From assembly GCA_964017145.1 (NCBI GenBank), contig OZ024848.1, positions 2,244,501-2,308,500 of the forward strand: a DNA stretch of 64,000 bases. The letters run 5' to 3'. The translations under genes and the position numbers were made by a program. The stretch comes from Agrocybe praecox. Taxonomy: Eukaryota > Basidiomycota > Agaricomycetes > Agaricales > Agrocybaceae. This document shows, piece after piece, positions 1 through 10,132 of this stretch. Under the pieces are notes generated by a model. It was not told where the DNA came from. It did not search any database and saw only the letters and a list, made by a program, of their open reading frames with translations. Position 1 is the first letter of the stretch; every line of letters starts with the position of its first letter.

Positions 1-1260
1 CGTGTGTACAATTTATTATTCTTCTTTGTTTTTGTTTTTGTTCTTTATCTTATTTCTTCTGTGTTTTGCTTTGTTTTATAGGATGTGTGTATAATCTATT
101 TTTTTCTGCCTTTGTCAGTTTTCTTATTTCTTTTGTATTACTTTTTTTCTTCTAGATTGTGTGTAAATTTTACTCTGCTTTGTTTTTGTTCTTGTGCTTA
201 TTTTGTTTGTCATTTTTCAATAGCCTGTGAGTAAAAAAATTCTTTATAATATTTAAATGTCATTAATTCAGATTGCTTCAACTTTTTAGCAATCAATGAT
301 TTCTACAATAATGTCTAACATTGATCAAATGGTAATAATTTGGCTAATATAATTTTTATGCATCATTATTTTTACTTTTAATTATTTAGTTTGATGGATT
401 ATTTGAATCCAAAATCCAAGCAGAATTGTGCTCTGTTATATGTTTGCTTTTATTTTATTTCATTGTCAACATAAACCTAATATATTTCTTTAGGTTTGAT
501 AATATGCTTTGAACATTTTTTTTATTTGTTCAACACATACTCTAAGGCCCCATTTGAAATTTATTTTTCAGAGACTTTGAAACTTTATCAAACTTTATCT
601 CATTCACAAGTCTCAAAAGCTGTGTCAGTTGCATTGACATCATACAATAGTAAGCTTTAAAATTTTAAAATAAGATTTTTGTACCTAAATTTATTTAAAC
701 AGAAGTGGAAGCACTGAAATTCAAGGCAAAGATGGCAATTCATAGGCTGGTGCACTTGTTTGACCGAAATTGTATGTTTCTTCCCTTACTATCTAAATTA
801 ACTTGTATATCAAAAACTTTACCAGCCAAAAATGTCCAGCCAATCGCTGCTCAAAGTCATTTTTTGATCAACACTCTTTGGACTATAATATTAAAAAATT
901 GTCTTTGTATGTCCTTTTTACACCCACCTATATAATCAATTACAATTTACTTACATAGTACTATATTTTACAAAGCTGTGGACAATCTTGAAGAGGAAAT
1001 CAAAGCAGCCAAGGCTATTCATGCTGCGCAACAACAAGGGTGTACTGGAATTAGAATGCTGGACCAGGGGTCTAAATAGTTAGTTGGGCCAAAGGCTGTT
1101 ACAACTAAAGATGTTTCGTATGCAGAATACTATTTGATGGAGAGAGAGAAGATACAACGAGAGAAAGAAGAAAACATGTTTGGGATACAATCACCGGTAA
1201 CGCACAATGAAAGATCGAGAGAATTCCAAGAAAACGATGACGAATAGAGGAGAGATAAAA
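1..1260. other. AT-rich, gene-poor left end with exon-like relics
   Basis: The first 700 bases are strongly T/A-rich and hold no credible ORF. Three short blocks on the + strand look like exons with splice signals: 703-771 (after an AG, before GTATGT), 826-900 (after ACCAG) and 976-1079 (after ACAAAG, ending in TAG). The last reads AVDNLEEEIKAAKAIHAAQQ and on to a stop. Just beyond, a charged stretch rich in Glu/Arg/Lys is also readable. I do not recognise the protein. Base composition differs sharply from the gene-rich part of the window, which suggests transposon-derived or decayed DNA. Confidence 0.35.
703..1079 (+). pseudogene. Possible decayed multi-exon gene fragment, unidentified
   Basis: Three exon-like blocks (703-771, 826-900, 976-1079) carry plausible acceptor and donor signals and helix-forming, charged peptides such as EVEALKFKAKMAIHRLVHLF. 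No start codon, no clear upstream exons and no recognisable domain are visible. It may be the 3' end of a transposon ORF or of a host gene that has otherwise been lost in the AT-rich DNA to its left. The reading is an inference from splice-site placement only. Confidence 0.2.
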
Positions 1261-4200
1261 GACGATGTTGACATGATACACAAGAGCCCGTGAGTGTACG
1301 TCAGTCTGGCAGTCATGGAATATAGAGAACGAGAAAATCGAAAGAGCTAGGGGCCCCAGGAGTCTCTCCGCGTCTAGCTGCGAAAGGAAAAGAAATTGAA
1401 TCGCGTTGGTAGACTAGCAAGTTGGATTGAAGAGAAGGACACATTGGTTGGACGCATTTCCAAGATTACCAACTAGCGGTGGTAGCGATGACCGCACAAG
1501 TGCGAGTAGTTGTGTTGCTGATGTTACAGGGAAGGAGATTTCAAAAAGAGTAATGACAGCAAAGAGCAAGAATTTGAAGGCTGTGCGGAAAAGAATAACG
1601 GTCGCCACAAGAGAATACACCTTATGAGGTTCGGCAGTTCCAGAGGATTGGACGAGTCTTCGAACATGGAGCTTCAAGTGCATATTAGCCAGTATTATCC
1701 ATCGTCCATTGTCCAACACCCCACGCTCAAGTTCCAGCTCTTGAAAGTTGACCCGAGAACGGTGGAAACATCCTCAACAGAAGGCATTCCAAACATACCC
1801 TCGCTAACGGAATCGAATGGGAAATCAACCAAAGTACGACGACCCAAGTGGCTTATTGCGAATGGTGTGGGAGGGGAAGCCACCTGTCGTCCTTTCTTTC
1901 AAATCGTCCTGTGATTCATGATGAGGTTTCGACATGTAAGTGCAAGGTTGTGGTTCAAACTTCAGAATAAAAAATTAATTATTGAGAAGGTCACATGACC
2001 GCGTTCAGCCTTGAACGTCGGCGGCGAGCTCGTGTTACTCTTCTAAGACTACTACGCTCTGCTCCCAAGCAAAAATGAACGGAGATTCACCGTATTCCCT
2101 ACATCTTCTAGCCTAACTCAATCGAATCGCGTCTCTGAAATGTCACATTCTCTGCCCTTTGGTTCCCCAACATCGATCAAAATATACAGCGTCGTCCTAC
2201 GTTATGACGTTCACACAGTAATGCATGGTCATCAGACGACTACGAACATACCATAATGCTCAGGAACTCCCATGATAAGTCTCGCGTGGAGGTCCGATTT
2301 GAATACTTCCAAGTTAGTTATTCGATGGTATCATGGATGTCAGAGATTAATCGCTTTCTTGTATAGCACTGCAGCTCGCTGTGTCGTTTCCGAAACCACC
2401 ACCAGTATACTCAACAAAGTGTGCGCATTTATGTTTCTTTTACTCTCGCAGCCACAGAATGCAGGCACGCCGTCCTTGTAAATGTGTAACTTGATTACGT
2501 TTGAACTTTGCTACAGATTCGCACTCTATGCGCCGCCCAACATGTCTCATCCTCGTCCAACATTTTGGCGACGTATATAGGACTGCGCAGCACGGTCAAC
2601 TACGACGAGAATTTTGATCTTCAGGTCAATATATGCGCAGGGGTTACTTCCGTCAGTGGTAAGCCTTTATTTCCTACTAATTCAAGCCTACCGGAAAAAA
2701 TCACCAGTCAATACTATGGATCTTGGGTTCTCGACGCACGGCATACATATGGACCAACGCTTCCTGAACCCTCAAGTTTGGACACAATACATTGGGGGTT
2801 GATGACGGTCCCAACTCATGTTCTCGTTCGCGGCTCGTAGTGCAACTGCTAGGCGTCCCAGCCCCAGCCCTCTCAGCACCCCAATCCCGATCTCGACTCA
2901 TCCCACTCCCTTCACCTCCGTACCAACCTCGATACCCCCTATCTTCCCTTTCTCGCTTGCGTTTGCGCTGGAGGGGACGTATTAACATTATTACTCATAA
3001 AAAAGCCCAACCATGATCTGAGCGATATCGATACGCTCTTTTCAAACGTCTTCTTAACGATCGCCGAGCTCGACCTTACCTTGGTGATGCACGATCCTAT
3101 TTGCACCGAGGAGGAAGATGCGGTGGGTGTGAACGTTAATGTTGATGTTGATGCAGGTGTCGCTGTATGAAGGATAGGAAGAGACGAAGGCAGAGGCTTG
3201 CAAGGCAAAGGAAATGGAAGAGAAGATGGTAATGGTGACGGAGAGTGATGGAACGTTGTCGAATCTGCACGCATGAAGGCACCTCTGGGACGGCGTCCGT
3301 GTATCATCGCGTTGGTCTGGGTATACTTGGGATATCCGTCAGATACACCGTCGGCGGGGACATGAGAAAAGTTACACTGCGGACCGAATCTTGCCGTATG
3401 GAAAGTCGGTCATTTCAGGAACAGATGATGATGAAGCGCCGAGCGGAGTGCATCATTCGTGGATCTGTCGTTACCAAGAGCATCCTTTTTTCTTCAACGA
3501 GGGATACAAGATGTGCTTCGTCCGATGATTTCCAAGCAGAAACTCTGAAGCTAGATCAAAGACGATATCACCTTTCTGCCTTCAGCTCTCGGAGTCGGAT
3601 TACCTTCAAGTTCGTCGATGAACCATCTCCTCTCGCTAAAAAACTCCAGAATTGAATCAGGCGTCAATATTATCACCAACCCCCTTCTGGAGGTGGCCGA
3701 ACTCTCCCGGCTCAAGTACTCTCAGCTCCTGTCCTGGGAGCGTCGGAGTCCTATGCTCTGCTCTGCATACCAGCAGCTCCGCACAGTTCGCTTCGAATGT
3801 AAACGAAGAGCACCAATACAGGTCCCCTCGGAGCTTTTATTTGGGTCCTCAGCTCCAGTCGATACGAAATCATACTTGAATGCCAGCGATACATTTGCCA
3901 GTTTCATGTATATATTCTCTTTCAGTATTGGAATATACGCAGAAGGAGTATTCAGAATAACATAACAAACATGCAATCAGAGCCACATAACAGACAGGTC
4001 GACACGAAGTGGATTTGAGGCATAATCTTACTGTTAAGATTTTGGATAATTGAAGCGCGAGCGACGTTCGACTCTCATTGCCAATTCAAAAAACAAAAAA
4101 AAGGATATTGGAAAACGAGAACTGCAGGTAGCTGAGGTAGTAACAATTTCCATAGCAAACTCATAGTGGAATCGCCTCGAAAGTCAGACCTCCTGGGCCA

Positions 4201-4528
4201 TTGCCTAAGGAAATGACAGTTAGCGTTCCAGTACAAAGGACAAGAAAATTAGAATGCATGTATATTATTTCGCTTGCTTCCTCCTCCACCACCCAACGAA
4301 TTGTATCCGAAGTTTGGAGTGCCTAAAAAATTGGTGGTATGGACTTCCACTGCCCTCAGAAAAGCAAGTACTCAAACTGTACAGTGATCAAGAATCAAAC
4401 GAAAGTTCTCTAGACGAAATTACGGTGCCACAAAAACTCGTCATAACGATTCCTTTTATTTCTGCGGAATAAAATGTCGTCTACTCCAGGAACAATTACC
4501 TCACAAACTTGAACAACCCTGGCGGATG
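1261..4528. other. Gene-poor stretch, no supportable gene
   Basis: Short ORFs are present on both strands (for example 1427-1627, 2508-2840, 3245-3655, 3618-3965), but none has a convincing start, intron pattern or recognisable domain, and they overlap one another. Base composition is closer to the genic average than in the first kilobase. Some pieces on the + strand, such as an acidic run around 3020-3170 ending in alternating Val/Asp/Asn, could be remnants of an old gene. I see nothing that can be named. Confidence 0.4.
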
Positions 4529-4951
4529 CTACGGTGGCCTGGAACCGCCAGGATGTATTTCAGTTTTTAGTTTTTGATTTTTTGATTTTTGATCGTTTCA
4601 TCGCTAAGCTTGACGTCGGCTAACCGTCCTAAGTCCGTCCCTTAGGTGTTACTCCCCTTCTTGGGCAACGTCGAGGCAACATTCCCTTTCGCTTTGGTGT
4701 GGACCGGCATCTTCTGAGACCACTGGGGTCGTCAGTTCGCCCTTCTGGGGTGGTGATGGGTGTTTGCGGCGTGTGCGTGAGACTCGAGCTTGAGCGCGAC
4801 CCACATGTGGCGTGGGACATCGTCGGCGACGTCGGCGAGACTCGGTAAATTTCGTGCACAAGAGACAAAGGTGTGCCGCATTTCAGTCATTTCTCGAGGC
4901 TTCTTTCGGTGTAAGGCGATATAACATAGTTAGTGTTTTACATACAACTCT
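4529..4951 (+). repeat. Left 423-bp terminal inverted repeat
   Basis: This arm is matched in inverse orientation by 6191-6613. Comparison by eye over several blocks shows identity apart from an occasional base near the inner edge (a C/T difference about 10 bases from it). The arm contains an A/T-rich run of TTTTTGATTTTT-like words and an Arg/Ser/Pro-rich ORF on the minus strand that recurs in the other arm simply because the arms are copies. Confidence 0.85.
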
Positions 4952-4953
4952 TT

Positions 4954-5340
4954 CTAAACATATTTAACCTCGCATTCAATAATATACTCGATCATCAAAT
5001 TAAATACAGCCCAACCAACCTTCGCTAAAAGCTGAGGATCACCTATGGCTTTATAGGTGTTCTCGCACAATGCCACAACGTCGTCATTTCCAAATTGGAG
5101 AAGATTGGGTTGATCGTACTTCGTAAGGAACTGATCAACGATCTCGTCAGGCACTTCAATAAGGCAGTCCTTGCCGCCAAAATCAGTCGGTCTCTCGTAC
5201 ATGTCAATTCGTCGAGCTCTACTGGGAAGTAAAATCCCATTTTGTTTTCTGACCCTATGAACAGCACTTTCAACGACGATGTTGTCAAGCCGGAGTTGAA
5301 CAATGCGTCCTCAAAGCCAAATCTTAACAGCGCTGCAGAA
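4954..5340 (-). pseudogene. Unidentified gene fragment carried inside the inverted-repeat element
   Basis: On the minus strand a continuous frame reads from about 5335 (just after a TGA) to a TAG at 4954-4956, three bases inside the inner border of the left inverted repeat. It includes the words RMYERPTDFGGKD-like and DQPNLLQFGNDDVVALCENT. The frame has coding character but lacks a start, and an in-frame TGA interrupts its upstream extension. I do not recognise the family. It may be a captured piece of a host gene or of the parent transposon. Confidence 0.35.
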
Positions 5341-6155
5341 GAAACAGCATCAATCCAGATCTGAATATCATAGGAAAGTATCAATGGTTGACTTACGAGT
5401 GTAAGGGATTGGTTTCTTGATATCCCGAAGTAACGAGACGATACAAACGACGAGGCTATTATCCACCTTAGAGAAGATGTATGATACCACATCTCACGTT
5501 GCAACGATGGACGACGGCCCAGACAGTCAGGACAACGAAGATGACAAAGATGACAAAGTCAACATCGAGGATCGTACCAGTGGGAAGGACCGGGGAATAA
5601 ATACCAAAGTCATAACTAACGATACAACCTCCTCCAAGTTTAACACTAACGGCGCTGTATCCGATAACCACTTCGTTGATGTGGAGGAAAATGATGGTCA
5701 CGGTAATCAAGATATCATTCCAAATCATACTCTCACCGAAACGATTCTAACGAGAGGGTTGTTGTTGATGAACTGGATAATGGAGAGTCCGGAGAGGACC
5801 AGACAATCTACTAGAATACCTTGTAATCATTTACTACTACTACATGAGCCTATCAGTAATTTGTAATATTAGTTTCTGGCGGTTTTTACACCTAAAAAAC
5901 CACGAAAACTGACCAAAAACACTGAAATAGGGAAACCTGACAACCTAAGTCTAGTTTTCAGTTGGTTTTCAGGAAACCTGTAAATTAAAGAAGCCGCAAA
6001 GATGGCAACCAATACAAAGTGTAAGCTTAATCTTATAATTTTGACTACGATTTACCCTTGTCCAGGCTAATTCTGTGCTTACCAGGTTTCCGAACACCTA
6101 TAAACAGCAGAAATCTGCGGGAACGTTGAAACAAATACTACAAATTATTGATAGG

Positions 6156-6179
6156 CTACTACTACTACTACTACTACTA
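6156..6179. repeat. CTA trinucleotide microsatellite
   Basis: Eight uninterrupted CTA units followed by T lie at the inner edge of the right inverted repeat of the 2.1-kb element. The left inner edge has no equivalent, so the repeat belongs to the core rather than to the arms. Confidence 0.9.
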
Positions 6180-6190
6180 TTATAATCTAC

Positions 6191-6613
6191 AGAGTTGTAT
6201 ATAAAACACTAACTATGTTATATCGCCTTACACCGAAAGAAGCCTCGAGAAATGACTGAAATGCGGCACACCTTTGTCTCTTGTGCACGAAATTTACCGA
6301 GTCTCGCCGACGTCGCCGACGATGTCCCACGCCACATGTGGGTCGCGCTCAAGCTCGAGTCTCACGCACACGCCGCAAACACCCATCACCACCCCAGAAG
6401 GGCGAACTGACGACCCCAGTGGTCTCAGAAGATGCCGGTCCACACCAAAGCGAAAGGGAATGTTGCCTCGACGTTGCCCAAGAAGGGGAGTAACACCTAA
6501 GGGACGGACTTAGGACGGTTAGCCGACGTCAAGCTTAGCGATGAAACGATCAAAAATCAAAAAATCAAAAACTAAAAACTGAAATACATCCTGGCGGTTC
6601 CAGGCCACCGTAG
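6191..6613 (-). repeat. Right 423-bp terminal inverted repeat
   Basis: Reverse complement of 4529-4951. The outer edge is CAGGCCACCGTAG followed by the GATG flank; the inner edge is AGAGTTGTAT. The two arms could form a very long hairpin in single-stranded DNA or in a read-through transcript. Confidence 0.85.
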
Positions 6614-6901
6614 GATGCAGCACTGCTGAATTATCAACGACAGTCGACCTTACGACGCAAAAGGTTCGCCGAAAAGAGCTCTCGGGAATCGGCTTTCGCC
6701 GCTAGTGGCTGTGACGGCGAGCACGGCTTCTATACGTCACTGACAACGTCCAGACTCCAACTGGACCCAGATCGCAAAGCTATGCGCTTCACTATCGGCG
6801 ACCTAAATTAGCACACCGCTGACCGACTAGGACGTCCCAATCTTGTCCTTTCACCTCATCTACGAACTCGTGAATCCGCAAACCTGAGTTGTGCAAGAAT
6901 A

Positions 6902-7150
6902 ATGCAGCTTATAAAACTCGTTTTCTCCTTGCTCCTATTCGCCACATATACAGCAGCATGGGATTACCCTCAATGCGCAAAGAACGAGGAATGCAAATCA
7001 ACAGAAGTATGTTGCTACCACCGCAGGGTGAGTATAGGCCGCTCTTATATGTAAAGGTCTTATTCATCATATTATATGCTCTGAATCTTGTAGACGCAAG
7101 GAAAGCCTCCAGCGCTTTGCATGTCGCACCATAGATGCTCGAGGATGTGA
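6902..7150 (+). CDS. Small secreted cysteine-rich protein, knottin-like spacing
   Basis: Two exons are read: 6902-7027 and 7094-7150, joined across a 66-nt intron with GTGAGT donor and TTGTAG acceptor. The product is 60 residues. Residues 1-19 (MQLIKLVFSLLLFATYTAA) are a clear signal peptide. The mature part of about 41 residues has six cysteines spaced C-x5-C-x5-CC-x12-C-x5-C, the C-C-CC-C-C order seen in inhibitor-cystine-knot folds, and many basic residues. No paralogue is visible in the window. It lies immediately beside the 2.1-kb inverted-repeat element. Small secreted proteins of this kind are common in basidiomycetes and often act at the cell surface or on other organisms; the actual role here is unknown. 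The gene is too split for simple ORF calling. The start is the only ATG that gives a signal peptide. Confidence 0.72.
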
Positions 7151-7929
7151 TCGCTACAAACGCAAGGATCGTCGTCGAAGGACTAGTCACCCTTTTCATC
7201 CGACTTTCCTTATCTCCTCCCAACCACATGCAATTAAAATATTATCATCAACTTGGCGTCATAATAATTTATACCACACTTTCGAATGTACACCATGTAC
7301 TTATTGCCTATTATATCTCTATGTACCTTGCGTCGCTCCCTGCATAAACATCTATGTATGTAGTGTTCAATCTGTATTCACGAATGGGCGTTCCATTCAG
7401 AGAAACTCTATCGAACGATTCTTTGACGCCTAAGCATCAACTCTAATTGCCCATTTGTCTAAGAAATCCACATCGTTGATAATGGAGAAGCATGTCGCAG
7501 TGTTAAAATCTGTTCAGGAAGAGAGTAGGAATACAACCGTGGTTTGTCCAGCAAAGGTGTAGATTTCCGCAATTTGCGGTTGCGGGCAGGGGGGATCTAT
7601 AGCGCGTTCCATCGACAGAGTTTGTGTTCCAAAGGGTGGTGCTGAAGTTGACTAACGGAAAAGTATAGCAGGAGAGAGAGTTGAAACGCGGGGTATTTTG
7701 TGTACCTCACGTTGGGGTGACTATGCCCCTTACACCCCTTAGTAGAGAGACGATTCTCCCGGATAGATAGTCAGCACTTTTGTATTGGTCCATCCCCCTC
7801 TTTGTGCAGTGATATTCCGATCAGAATGCGAGGTTGAGAAAACGGATTGCGTTTTACATATCATACACCGAGTCGAGGCTAGTTTCCGATTCTAGACTCG
7901 TCAGTCCGAGAACGGAGTCTTCAAATTGG
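7151..7929. other. Intergenic, nothing recognised
   Basis: This is the 3' region of the secreted-protein gene and the 3' flank of the convergent DUF6533 gene. Short ORFs occur but are fragmentary. No repeat or RNA gene was seen. Confidence 0.5.
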
Positions 7930-9277
7930 CTATTCGCTGAGGAGCTTTGGCGCAAGTTTTGCATGCTGAGTATCAGCCGGCAGGTCTATGATGGGCGGCC
8001 AGGATTTCAAAAAAATGAAGATCAGATACATAGTGCCAGGAAAGAAACACAAATGTTTGCATACCACGATTGAGAACATGGAGCAGATGGGCCTACGAAA
8101 TTCGTCAGGATAGTCCAGTTTGACCAGCAGGGATGAAATTCACAGCACTCACGTCGCGATAACATGCGAGAGGTCTCTGACGCGTAACGAATATGGGGTA
8201 ACTATCGCAATCATCGCTGCACATAGAGGTTCAGAAATCAGACTTGGAATGAAAAATTAGAAGGGATTAGACTCACCTGTAGACGCGATAAATATCAAGC
8301 CACCATCTCGCATGACCCTAGAAACTATAGGGACGTCCGCCCATCCGCTGCGCCTTCCTTTTCGATATCGGAATAACGTAAGGAGCCATATCGCACATTG
8401 CGTGATAAACATACATCCCCTGCAGTGAAATAATGAGCAACGAGTGATGGTAATGTATTAGAGATGAGCAAAAACTTACCCCAGGCTTAGAGTCGCCTTT
8501 GGCGTGGCAAGTATGATACACGCAGAATCATATTCCACGGTAGGAATTAGATGAATAGCACACGTCAGAGCAGCGGAAAGCTCCATCATAATCGACAGGA
8601 GCAAACCAGAGCCTACGAGCCAGTTCCTCGAGTAAAACGCGAAAACTGCAAAAACCACACTCGATGTAAATATATCGCTGTCAAGGGACACTGACATGGG
8701 AGATGGGCCACATACCACGCAAACACAAGATCACTTCCATCGAGAGTAAAAGCACACTAAATGAACCCATCTGGAAGTAGAACCAAGTTCGACATGTCGA
8801 CGATGGGACTGGTACAACAGACATGGGGCCAACGACGAACGCGATTCCGACACTGCCAAACATCACTGAATTAGATTACGACAAATCTAGGGCAGATACA
8901 ATACTCACATTTGACTGACAATTCCGTAATACCGCGAAAAAAGGTACAGCCATTTTATCTTGGTTGGAGGGGTCCTTTTCAAATATAAAAAAAGCGATAT
9001 TTGTTGTCCAATCCCACACCGGAGAGGCTGAGAAAGATACAAATAAAACACATACCTAAAGATGAACCTGTATTCCTGCCCGAAAAGTACGCTCGCATCC
9101 AATATCATGAATAGAAAACCAGCAACTGAAAATAGACCATAGAGGAATAAAAAAGATTAGTGAGCGAAAACGTGGTTCAAAGAGGATCATGGTTTAAGAT
9201 AAGACCAATAAAGTATACAGACTTGCTGAACATTTTCTGGTAAATATTTGTGCTGACAGTGTTGTCGAGGCATCCAT
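7930..9277 (-). CDS. DUF6533 family seven-transmembrane protein
   Basis: The gene starts at ATG 9277 (MDASTTLSAQIF) and is broken by about seven short introns. Successive exons give FLFMILDASVLFGQEYRFIF, then TPPTKIKWLYLFSRYYGI, VGIAFVVGPM..CRTWFYFQ, a hydrophobic block ending LCLR joined to VFAFYSRNWLVG, TCAIHLIPTVEYD, GMFITQCAIWLLTLFRYRK, and VPIVSRVMRDGGLIFIAS. The order of an L.FGQE..FI block, an RYY block, CR.WF, LRVFAFYSRN and a late MRDG motif is that of the basidiomycete DUF6533 family, whose members are predicted seven-helix membrane proteins of unknown function. The 3' end is less certain: the last exon reads through to a TAG at 7930-7932, but a stop nearer 8100 is possible. The family is often lineage-expanded; only one copy is seen here. 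Confidence 0.75.
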
Positions 9278-10132
9278 CTGGACCCCCTTTATCCAGCGAC
9301 TCGGAATCTCAAAGTCGTGGTGGTCGTTTCTTCGTGTGTCCAAAATGCCAAAGATGCAGTATCGATAGTAATGAGTCTTTTCCGCAGAGAGGACTAGATG
9401 AAAAAAAGAAAAGGTCGTCGTTGGGAGTACTCGGACACCTATAGAACGTGAAGAAACATGGCCGCTTCCGTTTACAATGGAGGGTCTTTTGAGTGGGATC
9501 AAATGCGATGAGTCTCCCTGTTGAGTCCGGAGTGGAATTATCGTGGGATCGACGGCATGAGTGGGAAGCTCTTGGCCTGTTAACATACAATTTGATCTGC
9601 CATTAATTTCCTCCAGAAATATTGACCGAAAAACTCGCATCGAGCACCGCTTGAATCCTCCTAAATATATCTATCTCTTCGTCTGGTGACGAATTCACGA
9701 CGTTGGGAGTCGCGACGGAGATCACGTCTCTCTCTCCAAAATAACTTTAAAAAACAATGTTATATTCAGGAATGTTGCAGGTAGATAAAAATGTGTTTGC
9801 ATATGAGGGGAGAGTTATTGCAGATAGAGATGACTAACAGAAGGGAAGGTAGCATAACCCGATTTCGCGAAATCGGAAACATTAAATATGTAGAGTAAGG
9901 CATAAAAAATAGCATAGGAGTAGAAATAAAGAACATAGCGCAAAAACCAATTATACGCACGTCTCCAAAGGCCCAGGGATATCAACATGTGAAGAGAAAA
10001 GAAAGCAAAGGCCCAGAACTAGTCAAGGCCCCAGGACCACCCATAAAAACCAGGAAATAAACGCAAGAAGACAGCGTCATGTCGGACCAAGGAGAAAATT
10101 CAGCAGGGGAAGGACCATGTCATTGTTTATTA
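9278..10132. other. Intergenic between two minus-strand genes
   Basis: This stretch holds the promoter of the DUF6533 gene and the 3' end of the ArfGAP gene. A minus-strand frame is open through 9277-9640 but lies upstream of the best ATG and has no domain, so it is treated as 5' leader. Nothing else was recognised. Confidence 0.5.

Larger units (their letters stand above)
4529..6613. mobile_element. 2,085-bp foldback-type DNA element with 423-bp terminal inverted repeats
   Basis: The two ends, beginning CTACGGTGGCCTGG and finishing with its reverse complement, are the outermost part of a 423-bp inverted repeat that is essentially identical on both sides. The element is bounded by the direct 4-bp repeat GATG (4525-4528 and 6614-6617), a likely target-site duplication. 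The interior, 4952-6190, holds no recognisable transposase but has a decayed ORF on the minus strand and a CTA microsatellite. Long near-identical inverted repeats with a small non-transposase core suggest a non-autonomous element mobilised in trans. The near identity of the arms suggests recent movement or gene conversion. I cannot assign a superfamily. Confidence 0.8.

Noticed and set aside
4629..4868. Arg/Ser/Pro-rich 79-residue ORF in both arms of the inverted repeat as a conserved gene
   Set aside because: Its repetition follows from the arms being copies. It overlaps another ORF, has no domain, and its composition fits GC-rich non-coding DNA.
5417..5866. 149-residue acidic ORF inside the 2.1-kb element
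   Set aside because: Asp/Asn-rich sequence without recognisable domain, overlapping minus-strand coding-like sequence; no start or intron evidence.
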